A DNA stretch of 64,000 nucleotides from Dirofilaria immitis (GCA_024305405.1 JAKNDB010000065.1:1-64000), one strand, 5' to 3'; positions 37,219 through 50,426 are shown, counted from the stretch's first letter. Program-made: numbers and translations. The notes: generated by a model from the letters alone, not told the origin.

Positions 37219-38686
37219 TTACATTTTTCTTTTTGTAGCAGTATATCTATTTTGATACTCATCATAACCAGGCAAATTTTGGAAATCTTTCTCCTGAAAA
37301 AGATTTCCCGCATATGCAATCAGACTAACATTCGAATTAATCAGAAAATCACTTATGAAATCCGTCTTGTTCAGGCAATTTTCTTCCACTCGAAGTGTCC
37401 TCAAAGCCTCACAATGCGTCAGGTTAACAGCATTAAGCGAATTTAATCTATTCTGATTCAAATTAAGTTCTGAAGTTTTCAAAAATTTCACCTGAAATTA
37501 TAGAAAAGAATTAGAGGAAAAAGAAGGAAACTGCACTATGATTATTTCTAGAACATTTAAAATAAGACTTTTCTAGTATCTTAATTTATACGCGCTAGTG
37601 AAATGAAATAATGGAAAGTTAATCTTCATTAAATAATATAGAAAAACATGGAATTCAGACTCACACTTTTTTAAATCTTTAAGTTATTTCGTTGCTAAAT
37701 TAAGAGTGTGAAATTTCTGATATTTATATATATGCAGAAATTTGATCTAAACACACTTTAAATCAAAACTGACCTCATCGGGAAGAAATTCAATAAAATT
37801 GGACGATAAGTCAAGAATGTTAAGTGCCGACATATGGCATACACATACAGGCAAGTGTGTGAATCTATTTTTCGACATATTCAATATTTTCAGTGAACAT
37901 AAACCAGCTAACGATTCTGGAAGGCAGTTAAGATGATTGTATGAGAGATCCAAAATTTCCAACTTCTTCAAAACACCCATTTCATCCGGTAAACTTTCTA
38001 ATTCATTATTGGAAAGATGAAGTTGTTTTAGATTACTGAATGAAGCGATAAATGTTGGCAGGGTTCGGATTTTGTTCTGTGAAACATCCAAATTTCGAAG
38101 AATTTCACAAACCTAAATATGGTTTTAAATTTGAAGAGAGTTGAAACAAAAAAACTTCTTCTGACATCAACAAAATAGTGATGATAGAAACGAAACTAAT
38201 TCCTTTTGATAAATCAACTCATTCTTTCCTTTTTTTTAATTCAAATATAAGATATATTGCTAATGAAATTGTTCTTGGCATTTTTGAAATATAACAATTT
38301 AAATGTTATAAATCAGGATGGAAAAAGATTTCTTTATATTCTACTTTGTGCTACGAATTTCTCTTAACTCAATCACTAAAAAAAAATGAAATATAAAATG
38401 ATCAACCATTAACATGAAATTGATATTAAAAATGCAATTTTGACTGAATATTACCCGGAAAATCTATTAATACTGAATTATGGGATAAAATTGGTAACTA
38501 ATATCAAAAATATAAAAATAGAAGAAAAAATGATTACCTCTTGTAATTTTTCAGGCAATATTTTCATGCCATAATTTCTTAATTGTAAAACTCGACTTTT
38601 TGCGCCGTTTCCAAATGACGCTGTATCATTGATGAAGACGGACCATGTTTAATTCTTAAACCAAGCTTTTTTTCCCGAAGTTCCAT
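37219..38686 (-). CDS. LRRC57: LRRC57-like leucine-rich-repeat protein, 3 exons
   Basis: This is a small LRR protein of the conserved LRRC57 family; molecular function is poorly known. Exons are 38686-38538, 38112-37774 and 37491-37219. Family landmarks are the entry helix HLETAQK, successive LRR units (LPTFIASFSNLKQLHLSNN; LKKLEILDLSYNHLNCLP; LCSLKILNMSKN; ALNILDLSSN), a cap ELNLNQN...LRVEENCL, and the C-terminal signature GYDEYQNRYTATKRKM. Exon 1 needs one more A in the A5 run (plus strand T5 at 38,597-38,601) to join HLETAQK to the following leucine-rich segment. The start is uncertain. ATG 38,686 (MELREKK) is in frame. An upstream ATG at 38,735 begins MGN, like the usual N-myristoylation start of vertebrate LRRC57, but lies in another frame and would need a second length change in the A7 run. 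Confidence 0.85.
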
Positions 38687-38735
38687 GTGTTTCTGCTTCT
38701 GTAGACGATTTCGATTTTGAAGGATCGTTCCCCAT

Positions 38736-39899
38736 CGTTCTCTTTATCAGTTGTAAAACATTGAATTTAATCTAAATTTACATCCACTGTTATAATACAC
38801 ATTTTATCAATTTCTTGTAAAAGCTGAGTATTATCATATACTACAATGTCAATATAATTATATTAATTGACAATAGCATGAAATTTTGGACAAACCTTAT
38901 CGTATTATCGAACTGTTGAAAATCATTTAAAAAACATCGAATTTAAACGAAGTATCAAGATTCATAAATTACTGTCGCCAAATTACTTGCTGGCATAATA
39001 AAGACACATCCTAAAAGAGTAAGAAAATACTCAAGAAGTCAACTAAAAGGCTGTATACTGCAACAAACATAACTGTACAGCAGCAGAGGAATCACCAATA
39101 TTTCTTCCAATTTTACGCCAATGTTAGAGAGATATATGATATTCCAAGCACTATCCAAAGAGGCTAATAAATAATTGTTGAATATGACGAGTAATGAAAC
39201 GACAATCAATAAATATCACTCTTATTAATCACCCTTACGTAAAAATCATGGAGCCACAGAAAATTAATATTTTACATTTATAACAAAAGAAAAAGAATAA
39301 CATAAGTATGTCAATATGAGCAAATACAAACCATGATATTAAACAGATAACTAAAACATTATTTATCAATATGATTTTTTAAATTACGTAAAACATAATA
39401 ATGAATAATAAAGTAACACAATAAAGATGTCTGATTGCACACTGTATATTTCCTAAATGAAATAGAAAAAGAAAAAATTCCAGATATATATCAAAAAACG
39501 TAGATCACATCCTATGGAAAACAGCAGCATCATTGTTCAAATCATATATTTAATAGATCTGTACTCGATATAACCTCTTTGATAGATGTATGCTAATTAT
39601 TAAACTTTACGTATAGAATTAAACTCAACATAGCATAGATTGCAAATGACATATTTCACTTCGCTATTCATCAAATCACCAGATATTACTCGTTTTTATA
39701 TAAGAAAAAACAAAATCATGCTTATTGCTATCATTGCTTATCAATTATATATTAATAATACTAACTTTTATCAGAAATATTCAAGAAAAACTATTAAATA
39801 TCGAAATTCTTTAGTTAAATTCTAGCATTATTATGCTTCTTAATGACAGTTCCAAAATAACCCAGGATCACGAATTAATGAATTTTAACTAAAAATAAA
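38736..39899. other. Intergenic, LRRC57 / KRTCAP2
   Basis: A+T-rich spacer of about 1.2 kb between two same-strand genes. I see no exon, repeat or RNA gene. It must hold the KRTCAP2 3' untranslated region and probably the LRRC57 promoter. Confidence 0.4.
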
Positions 39900-41184
39900 T
39901 TAACTGTTCATCACATCTCTGTTATTTTTCTTCCGCTGTTGGGTGACTTGTTGAACAACAGTTGTTGTATATCTCGTTTGACTGATTCCAGTCAATAAAA
40001 ACAATAAAAATATAGAAAGTAGTAGGCAGACCTGAAAACAGAGTAGAAAATAGAATTGCAGAAAACACAATTTGAAATTTATTATTATTTCTCGTTCCTG
40101 TGAAATTTTATTTTGCGATACAATAAGTATCTTATTGTATCCTTGTATCTTATTGTAAATTTTTTTGTCTCCACCAACACCTTTTACTCCAGCGATGGTA
40201 TTTTTCTCATTCCATTACTTCCTTTTCGATCGATTAGGTTCCGACTTTCATTATCACATAAATAATGGATATTTTCTTTCCTGACTATTAATAATAGAGT
40301 TATATTTTTATCTTGCCACTTTTTTTGCAGACTACGAATGAAAACATTCTGATACTTTAAAATTTAATCTTAGAGAATAAAGTTCCTTATTTAGAATTAA
40401 TCAACTTTAATTTCTTTGAAGATTTCCTGACATATTTTAGAAAGTCTAAACATGCTACTTACTTATATATTTCTTTCCTCTCTCTTTCATCGATATTTTT
40501 TTCGGAATCACGGAAAATTCCATGCACGAAAACTTCATTTCAGAACATTTTAAGATGAATTAAAACTTCACAAAAAGCTGCTAATTATTCTAACCGTAAT
40601 GGCAACTCGATGAATGGTGGCAGAAACAATGACAGCGATCACCAAACATAGTAAGGCCTCGGTAAGTCCGGTCTTCGCTTGTTCACCGATTGAAGACATT
40701 TGAAAATTTGATGCAGCTGTGAGCAGAAACACAAAAACTAACGAACACAAAGCACCGGCAATTAATGTTCCCAATTTAGAAGCCACTAAATCATTCTGAA
40801 AAGAAAATATGGCTGATTTGAATCGACGATATAAAATGAACTAGAATATCAATAAATAAATCCATTAAAAAAGTCCTAAGAAAGGATATACCAATAAATT
40901 CTTATTGATAATAAAAAATAAAACTTAATTCCATAAAAATAGGCATAACGAAAAATAGCGATAATTAATACAGAACTTATTCTTATCCTAATAACTATAA
41001 GACATTTTATCGTATCTTCTCATCTAGCTTAAAGAGTAAGCTAACATGCTAGAATTTATCTTATCATAATCTAAAAGCAGAAATCATATCTAACTAGATT
41101 ACTTACTTTCATAATTTGGCCAATTGCAATAAGAATAATGGCAATAAGAAAAGAGACCAAAGCACTGGTTGAATGATTTGCCAT
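39900..41184 (-). CDS. KRTCAP2: KRTCAP2 (KCP2), oligosaccharyltransferase subunit, 3 exons
   Basis: KRTCAP2 is a small ER membrane subunit of the translocon-linked oligosaccharyltransferase, which N-glycosylates nascent proteins. Exons are 41184-41107, 40795-40595 and 40031-39900; all junctions are in phase 0 with good GT/AG. The product is 136 residues, the family's usual size. Several hydrophobic segments are visible (ALVSFLIAIILIAIG; LIAGALCSLVFVFLLTAA; LTEALLCLVIAVIVSA; and a C-terminal LLLSIFLLFLL). The central ALLCL...IHRVAITV block matches the family's most conserved part, which has ILLCLLLALF and IHRVCVTT in human. The tail is basic (QQRKKNN), as in homologues. The start codon directly follows TTTTCAGATTAG, suggesting SL trans-splicing onto the ATG. 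No frame breaks are seen, in contrast to the neighbouring genes. Confidence 0.85.
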
Positions 41185-42067
41185 CTAATCTGAAAATAGC
41201 AGAATATGAAATTGAACAATAATTTCATAATAATTTCCAATAATATCATAAAGATAAATTTTTGCACTATTTTTTACAACCAATTTTATATAATTTAAAA
41301 TATTTCGCAGCTTTTCCTACAACATTATCAAAACAAATCTTAAAAGCTTAAAGAGAGCATTTGAAATAGATGAAAACAATATAAATATTTCCCTTTTGCA
41401 ATCTCATTAATTTGCTCAACTTCGCAAAATCTTCTCAATCTCTAATAATGACTATCTCAAAATATCATCAATCTTTGCACTCTCCCCACTAATCTCTATC
41501 CTTCTTCTATTTCTAATATGCAGTAATAATTGCGCGTCATGTTTTACCTGGTATGATACATACTCGATTTGTTGTACTACGTCATTATTCCTCTTTCTCT
41601 CTTCCTCTCTCTCTCTCTCTCTGTCTCTCTCTCCACTCTCTTTGAATACATCTCGATAAATAACTATGACATGTTATAAACCCAATGTCAATGAAAATTA
41701 TTATCCTATTCTAAGTGTTCAACGTCAATTCACATTTGAAAAGATACATTTTAAGGTCATTGCGTAATTTTAAGTATTGTTTTTAAGAGTATATATAAGA
41801 TTTTATTTTAATTGTATACATTTTCTCTTATTAATCAGTTACTAAAATCAAACACATTGGAATATATGAATTCTATTCAAATAATCTTATATTCATTTAC
41901 AGTATCTTATCAACATATTTATTTATTAGTTAAAATTTTAATATAATTAATATATACATTACAGTTTTTCAGCAATATTAAAGTTTTCTTTTTTTTTAAA
42001 CATAAGTGATATACGTAAGTTTTGCCATGTATTAATTACTGATAAGCATGTCGACCTTTTGTTATCT

Positions 42068-42103
42068 TTATTATCATTGTTATTATTATTATTATTATTA
42101 TCA

Positions 42104-42140
<37 letters not shown>
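42068..42140. repeat. (TTA/ATT)n microsatellite
   Basis: ATT units with occasional ATC/ATTG interruptions. Similar arrays occur at 43,264-43,315 and 55,988-56,187. Confidence 0.9.
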
Positions 42141-42143
<3 letters not shown>

Positions 42144-42367
42144 TTTCTTTTAAATTAATAATCTCTTCTTAACATGTATTACTTTTATTACTGTCATTAA
42201 TGTCATTGTTATAACTATCACAATCTCGTCATTGTTATTCGTTACTACTGTCGCTCCTATTATTGCTATTATTATTGTTGTTTTTTATTATCATGATCAA
42301 TTTTACTCATCATCAGTCGTCATCGTCGTTATTATCATTATCCTTATGTAAATATCATTATCTTCAG

Positions 42368-42402
<35 letters not shown>

Positions 42403-43263
42403 TGTTGATGATAAAAATTCAACGAATATTTGATTATTTTCAGAGAAAGAAAGAGAGCGGGAGAGAGAGAGAGAGAGAAAGGTAGAGAGAGAGAGAGAAG
42501 AAAGAAAAATAGCAATTTATGAGAAATTTTGCAATTTAATATGATTTTAAGAAATTCTTCACTTTTTCCATTCCTTCAACAATGAATTGACAGACAGACA
42601 TAAATACGATAAATCATTCATATTAATCGACTCGACTTAAACTTCATTCAAAATACATTTTCAAATCATCTAATATATATATAAATATATAAAGAAATGG
42701 TGATACATACACCCAACCACACACACATGCACACACATACACACACACACACAACACATACATACACATAATATCCATATAATATATAAAATTTTTTAAA
42801 ATTTCATATCTACGAGAATATCATTGGATATTGTTAGAAAAATACAACGCAAATAATTTGATATTTAAATTTAATTCAAATTATTATTTGTTAATTTAAT
42901 ATTTCAAATAAATTGAAATATGAATATTTAAAATCTTTCAATGTATAAAATATGCGCCTATAAAACGCCTATAAATGAATAAAATTTTTATCATAGCATT
43001 TATCAGATTATTAAACTATTATATCATTTTCAATCAGTAACAATGCTATTTCATCTATTGCTTACCGTAATTTAATATTATTAGATTTAACTATCTTCTT
43101 AGCTATAATCTTTCTAGTTATCATAATTGCTTGCCATAATTTGATATTATGATAATTATCATAGCTACACTGTATGATTGCAACGAATGATTGATGATAA
43201 TGGATTAGATGATTTTTTTATATGAGTAATAATGATATATTCATATTATTGTTTTATTATTAC

Positions 43264-43315
<52 letters not shown>
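43264..43315. repeat. (ATT)n microsatellite
   Basis: About 17 perfect ATT units. Confidence 0.9.
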
Positions 43316-43317
<2 letters not shown>

Positions 43318-44538
43318 AATTAGTATGTTTTAACATTATTGCTGTAACAAAGATTATTAAAATTAAATTTGAATACTTTTTCTCGAATTAAATTTTCCGT
43401 AATTGCATTCCTCGATGAAATAGTTTTGAATTTTACGACGAAACTATTTAATTTTAATTTATTTATTTGCAAAATTAGACGAGCTAATATAATAATCATT
43501 TAATTTTCTTGCAAATCTTTTGCTATTTAAATATTATATTAGATTGCTAAGTTTAATATACCAATAAATTTATCAATGATTATTATCCTTTAAAAAAAAA
43601 AACAATGAATGATAAGGATTAATAAGCAGTATTATCATATAAGAACATATTTATCACAATAATCTAGATTATCGGTATAATTATGATGTTAATGATAATT
43701 TTAATGATAGTTATAATAATTAGAAAATTGCATCCGAAATTTTCTCAAAAATACGATAATTTATGGAAGGAAATTTTGAGAATAAAACGAATAAGTCGTA
43801 AATATCCTACGGGATTTGATATCGAGATAAATCACTCTTATATGAACAATAATAGTTTTGATCGTTTTAAACGATTTCTTCGTCCGAAGGGAGAAAAGAA
43901 GAGAATCTATCAATTATAATATGTGGAAACAATAATACATCCATCGTTTAGCTAAAACTTCGACAACATTTCCCGTGGAAAGCTAAGAAGTTGATTATTT
44001 CATAATAAGAATTGGATGAAAGAAAAGCTTTTAAAATGCTTGTGAAATGCTATTGGCAAAATTATCTTTGCTTTGCATTCAATACAATAAAGCATTTGTT
44101 AGTTAGTTTAGGGAATAACTTATGAAGACGAGAATTGAATAAAATTTTAGAAATGCATCAAAAATAAACGAATACAATTGTATTTTAGGATATTCCTAGA
44201 AAAAATTGGTTAAAAAGACAGGCTGGAGCAAAAGAGAGAGAGAGAGAGAGAAAGGGAGTGAAAGAAAAAAGTAAAAACAGAAAGAAAGATTTTTTAGTTT
44301 CAAATTATTGAAAACAGCTACAATAAGTGATGAAAAAGAAAAAGCAAAGAGAAAAGGTTAAAAGTTAAATAAAAGAAAAAAAGGCTGAATTTTTTTTTTT
44401 TAAAAAAAGCATAAAACTTTCTAATTTCATTCTAATCTTAATATTAACATCAATATTGCTATCATGGGAATTAAATAATTAAAGTTGTAATGTTAACGTA
44501 GTAACAACTAACAGATATATATATATATATTCAAATAA

Positions 44539-44575
<37 letters not shown>

Positions 44576-45904
44576 TCCCTCAACAATTACTGTAATCTGT
44601 TTAAATTTCACGAACAATAAATTTTACACAACTGAAAGTTTTTGAAAAAAAAATTTTAAGTTTTTTAATAAACAATTTAATGCCAAAATTGCTTTTATTT
44701 TTACTATAATTCAATAAGCAAAATTCAATATTATTATTTATAGCAAAAAAATTTAATCTGAATATTTACTTATTTATTGATAAAAATTAACATCATTATC
44801 AGTATAGCAATTAAATTGTTTAAATATTCATTAACATTCTTCTCTAATTGTCGAATACTTATTCACAAATAATACCCTGATATCATAATATATTAACCTA
44901 TCAAAAATAATTAACATTATCAATCTTGCATACTGTTTATGATAAAACATTGATGAAAAATCATAAAAAAGTTTAAAATTCTAAGATATATTCTATTATA
45001 ATACGCATAAAAACTTTACAATCTATGGTGTCTATGTGATATGATTTATCAGCAACAATTGGTTAGCTAATTTTTATTTTATCATTATGGATCAATCAAT
45101 AAAATGTATAGTTCAAACTTTTTTTTTTTTTTGTTTCAATATCAATAATACTAATAATAATAGCAGAGAAAATAGATTTTTCTAAATCGAAATGACTGAT
45201 TAAAGTAGATCACTACTAGTAATATAAACAAACTAGTTCTTGAACATATTTCTCAAGTCGGAAATTTATGTAAACAAATGATGAATTTCATAATTTTTAT
45301 TCACATAAAAAAAAAAAAAAAAAAAAAACGAAAACAACATTTAGTCTCCGAATATACGATAAGAAAGTATCAATAATACAAGTATCAATAATACTACATA
45401 CGGTAACAAAATACAGTAATGGGCTAACTTGTAATTCTCATATATATATATTTATTTATACTAATTTAATGATTTTCATACATACATATATATATATATA
45501 TATATGCATACATTTATTTATACAGATACATATATACATATATATATATATATCCAGTAAAAAGTAAAATTTTACATATTTTATTTTATAATTCAACAAT
45601 TTTCAAATTTGTCATTTATTGAAACTTCTTATAGCATGAAACTCAAAGTATGAAACTTAAAGAATGTATCATTAACGAATAGCACGAAACATTTAAAAAT
45701 GTATTATTAATGAATAATTTGAATATTTCAATTAACTAAATATTATCTATTACTAATTAGTTAAGCGAGAATTTGCCATATTAATTATACTAATTATATC
45801 AAAACATCTTATAATACATATGTATTTGAATAAAAATAATTGGCACAAAACAACAATATAATCATTCTACAATCTAAAAATAAAAAGAATGAAATCACAA
45901 ATTA

Positions 45905-48900
45905 TTAATGTATAATTTCATTTTCCATTATTTCATTTGATGATAATGATAATGATGGTTGTGGTGAAGGTGCTAATGAAGGTGGCGTAGTTTCACGTAT
46001 TGTTATACCAGCAGGTTGCGTAATTGGAAATAATGGAAACATAAATGGTGACATACTTTTACATGCCTTAAAAAAAAGAAAATCTTTGATTATTTATAAT
46101 TTTAAATGAATAATGTAAATTTCAAAGGGAAAAAAATGCAATATAATTTTAATAATTAATTAATATATATTTTTATAAATTGATTAATATTTGAATGGAT
46201 AAATTAGTATAAATTTATTACCTGTACACGAGGATATTTAGCATTTGGTCGTCTTCCACGTGGTACTCTTGAAGCAGCCAATAAACTATCGATAGAAAAT
46301 GTATTTTTTGGCAATATAATAGTTTCGCTATTTTTCGTCTAAATTTATTATCGATATTTTATTGAATTTTAATTTTTTAAAAAAAAGAAATAGTTTAGGC
46401 AAATAAAAGAAAAATAAAATTTAAAAATATTATAAAAGCAAAAAAAAGAAAAAAAAGAAAAGAAAAATTTTAATTGTTATATAATAATATTTAGAATCCT
46501 ACATCATTTTCTTTTGTTTCATTATTATTGCTACCAGAATTTACGCTTCCATTGATATCACGTATAAGATTTTGTGTTTGAATACCCTTTTTAATTGCTC
46601 TTTTTACGCCATTTAGCACGTCGATTTTGAAACCAAACCTTTAAAATAATTCAATTTTCAAAAATTTATCACTCATTTTTTTCTATTATATTATATATGA
46701 AAATGATAAATAACTAAACTTATGCGATTCTTTTGAAATTTCAATATTATGAAATATTCATTTTCTACTTTTTAGCTTCTAATATTGCGAACTTATCCAT
46801 AAATATGCGATTCTTCTTGAAATTTTAATATTATGAAATATTCTTTTGTACGATTCTTCTTGAAATTTCAATATTATGAAATATTCATTTTTAACTTCTA
46901 ATATTGCGAAATATAAAAAATAGTATTTGAAAATATCGTAATAAGCAAAAAATACTTATTTAAAATATATATAAATATCGCTATAATTGTAATTTAAAGA
47001 CTAAAGGAGAAAAGGTGAAAAAATTAGATATTAGAGAAGTGAAAAGTGATGAAAATTTCATGCTATGCATATATTAAAAATTGACATTTTAAAGAAAATA
47101 AGAAAATTGAATGAAAAGAAAAAAGAAAGAGAAAGAGAGAGAGAGAAAGAAAGAAAGAAATGCAATAAAATAAGCTTAAAATTGCTTTATTGGCTTTAGT
47201 CAAATAAAAATCAAAATTGATGTAATCAAATTAGTTGCAATTTTTACTTCTCTTTTTCTTTCTTTCAATTTTTTTAGTGTAAATTTAATGGGTTAGACAA
47301 ATATTTTTCTCTTTCATTCTCTCTCTCTCTCTCCTTCTCTCTATCTATCTATTTATATATCTATCGATTTTTTCAATCAATTCGTTAAAATAATGATTTT
47401 TTTATTTAAATCTTTTTCTTATCTTTATCAATTTTTTCCTATTATCTTTTTATCGTTTTTTTCTCTTTTAACTCAACTCTTTTCTTATCTTCATAACAAT
47501 CTTTTTTTTTCTCTCTCTCTATTTTACTATATTTGATAATTTTAGAATATGAAATTAAACGAAGGAAAAAGATGAAAAATAAATTGGCCATAGAATAATT
47601 AGTAAATAAATTGAGTGGAATTGATATAATACATTTATGTATTTTTGATTATATCATTTTCCCATTCTTCTCTCCCTCTTTCCCTCTCTCTCTCCCTTCT
47701 TTCCCTTCCTTCCCTTCTCTCTCTCTTCCTCTCTCTTTTCTCTCTCTCTTTCTCTCTCTTTCTTTTTTATCAAGAAATTGAAATGAGAAACAAAAACATT
47801 TATTTAATAAAGTGATAAAAGTTAAAAAAAAAAAATTAATAGACTACTGTAATTTGTTTGCATTAGAAAAGTTTGCGACATGAGATGTTTAGGATACGGT
47901 AGATTGAATGAAATTCATATTTAATAAAAAGCAATAGAATATAATATTAAGATAATTAAAGAAAGAGTTTTCGAAATTGAGAATCGTATAATTATATTTA
48001 AATATTCTTTCATTCATTCATTTGATAATCATCATCATTATCATCATCATCATTATCATCATCATTATCGACATCACCAACAGCAACAAAATAACAATAA
48101 CAAGACTAACAACAATAACAACAGCAAGAATAACAATTAATCTTGAGTTATTGAAGAGTTTTAATCATTTAACGAAGTTTGGAACGAGGAAAACGGCGAT
48201 TAATTTTGACAAATATGATTGATAATTACGATAAATACGATTGATGAACATAATAATTATGATTTTAAATATATAAATTATGAAATTTAATTCATACAAT
48301 ATTTCATTTTGAAAGGATGACTAATGATTAGATATTATATTATAGGGATATCAATGTGTTAATCCCAACCATTTTAAATAAGCGCCAAAAAAATAAATTC
48401 ATAATTTATCTATTTAATTTTTAATTAATGTTTTTTCTGAATTATCAATTTAATAGAATTAATTATCGATCAATTTTTAATTTGGATTATGGAATAAAGG
48501 ATGAATTAATAAATACAATAATTAATAACTCAATTGTATTTTGTATTTATATTTATGCTAACAATATATTTTTACAAAAAATTTAGTATCACATAAAATA
48601 TTCAAATGGAATATTACTAACTGTTTTAATGGATGAAAATTTTTGAAAATATAAAAATTACGTTGGATTAAATTTATGATAATAAAAAAAACAATTATAT
48701 CACATAGATTTAGAATAGTTATGAATTTCTTTGAAGTAATTTAAAATTTCATTTTTTTTTTTGGATTTCAAAATTTGATTTTTTTATTTGATTGTTTTGA
48801 AATTTTGAAATTTATTTTAGAATAAAATCTTTTCATTTTTTACACTTTTATCATTTCGTACTTGAAATGATACGAGAAAAAATAGACGAAAATGCTTGAA

Positions 48901-50426
48901 TTTATCTAAAATTTTTTAAATCATTTAAAATTAAAATTATTCATTGAAAAGGAAAAAGAATTTTAATATTTTTAAAATAATTTCACAATTTAGCAATTTT
49001 TATTTATAAAAATATTTATAGGATGCTTTTAACAAATTAAAAAATGAGAATTTAGAAGGAAAAGTCGGAAAAAAAATTTTTAAAATAACAAATTAAAAAA
49101 ATTAATAATATTCAAAATTATATCTAATTGAGTATAAAATTATTATTTTTGATTAAAATTAATTACATTTCGTATTTAAAAGAGAAAGAGAGAATAATTG
49201 AAATTAATTGAAATATACAAATTACTTTTTGCTTCTTAAAAGTTATTATAAAGTTGTAACAGAAAAATTATTATTTTCAAATTAATTTTTGAGTCAGCAA
49301 TTTTTCATGTATATATATACATATATATGGTTATTTTACCTGAACACGTGATTCAAGAAGATCTAAGCGTAACGCTAATGCTTCACGCATAAATACGTCA
49401 GGATAATGGCTTGCTTCGAATGCATTTTCTAATTCTTCCAATTGCCAACCCGTAAAATTTGTCCTTGTACGTCGTCTTTTACATTCTAATTTATCGTTAC
49501 CTTTAAAAATATAACTCGAAAAATTTTAAAACAAATTTTGGTATTTTAGTTTAACAAGTTTTCAATTTATAAATTATTATAATGCAATAACAAATATCAA
49601 TCATTGATAAAAAACATTGACATTATCAATGATCGTTTTAGGAGCTTTAAAATATGATAATCTATTAATAAATATCATAATTAAATTATTAGAAATATTT
49701 GTAGAGTATTAAACCGATTTCTGCAATGATGTAAATTAATTAAGGTATATCTGTGATGTATATGTAGAACCGGATTTGATAATAATTTTTAATTTTTCGG
49801 TAAGTTCTTCAAAATTAATAACATTAAGTGATATTAGATACTGTTACTATTTCTATATCCTCTAGATTGATACTATTTAGCTCTTACCTCTTCGAGAATC
49901 TTTGCAATCAAGCAAAGCACTGAGATGTAATCGTTGTGAATGTTGTGGTGATTTTTCATTAACATCTTGATCGATCATCAAATGATGATTATCATTTCTG
50001 GTTGTATCAGGTGTTGTTGAATGTGACGATGCTACTTCTGATTCATTTGATGATGTTGGTTGTTGAGTGGTTGATAAATCTACTGGAAATCAATGTAATT
50101 TATCATTTGAGAATTAAAAAAATAAGCGTATTATAGAAGTTGCTATATCACGTATTTCACCATCATATTTCACGTAAGAATTTTTTTTTTTTATTCTATT
50201 ACTATATTGGCATATAAATATTTTTAATTTTTCAGATTTAATAAATAATCAAGGAATAAAATTTGATAATCAATTGATTGATAGAATAATGAATGAGTGA
50301 AAATTTTAAGGAAAAATTTGCATATGAAAAAATGAATAATTCATTAGACATACTTCCTTTTACAAGTTGCTGTTGCATTTTCCAACATTCCTTCCAAAAT
50401 TGTTGCATACCAATGGTAGTAAACAT
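45905..50426 (-). CDS. unc-4: UNC-4 paired-type homeodomain transcription factor, 6 exons
   Basis: UNC-4 is a nuclear repressor; in C. elegans it works with the Groucho protein UNC-37 to set motor-neuron synaptic input. Exons are 50426-50354, 50082-49888, 49500-49340, 46638-46503, 46338-46222 and 46066-45905, giving about 280 residues. The homeodomain (about 98-157) starts [17 protein letters not shown], continues [18 protein letters not shown] and ends [13 protein letters not shown], with Gln at position 50. A 2.7-kb intron splits it after ESRVQ, directly before VWFQ. Downstream, FSIDSLLA is an eh1-like Groucho-binding motif, followed by the UNC-4 signature [20 protein letters not shown]. 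Exon 4 is 136 bases, so its frame does not close as given. Two extra A's, one in each A5 run (plus strand T5 at 46,601-46,605 and 46,588-46,592), would restore phase and give the KK-E-KKG family pattern after the homeodomain. Confidence 0.92.
46722..46909. repeat. Imperfect tandem repeat in unc-4 intron
   Basis: Three imperfect copies of a unit containing GCGATTCTTTTGAAATTTCA and ATATTATGAAATATTC begin near 46,722, 46,804 and 46,849. The first and third are followed by CTTCTAATATTGCGAA. Confidence 0.75.
47661..47767. repeat. Polypyrimidine tract in unc-4 intron
   Basis: About 100 bp made almost only of C and T (on the plus strand), rich in TCTCTC and CCCTTC, inside the long intron that splits the homeodomain. 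A similar shorter tract lies at about 47,315-47,352. Confidence 0.8.
48028..48080. repeat. (ATC/ATT)n trinucleotide repeat in unc-4 intron
   Basis: ATCATC and ATT units alternate, then grade into CAACA/ATAACA-rich sequence to about 48,140. The poly-isoleucine open frame over it is a repeat artefact. Confidence 0.8.

Larger units (their letters stand above)
41185..45904. other. Microsatellite-rich intergenic region upstream of KRTCAP2
   Basis: No gene recognised. The stretch holds many simple repeats. These are a CT tract (41,591-41,640), TTA arrays (42,068-42,140 and 43,264-43,315), TCA units (42,368-42,404), a GA tract (42,441-42,500), an AC tract (42,718-42,757), a TC tract (44,540-44,574), an A22 run (45,307-45,328) and TATA arrays (about 45,480-45,555). 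The 78-codon frame at 43,683-43,919 (+) is A+T-driven in its first part and has no known motif. Confidence 0.6.

Noticed and set aside
48022..48222. Poly-isoleucine open frame
   Set aside because: It is produced by the ATC/ATT repeat and lies inside an unc-4 intron on the opposite strand.
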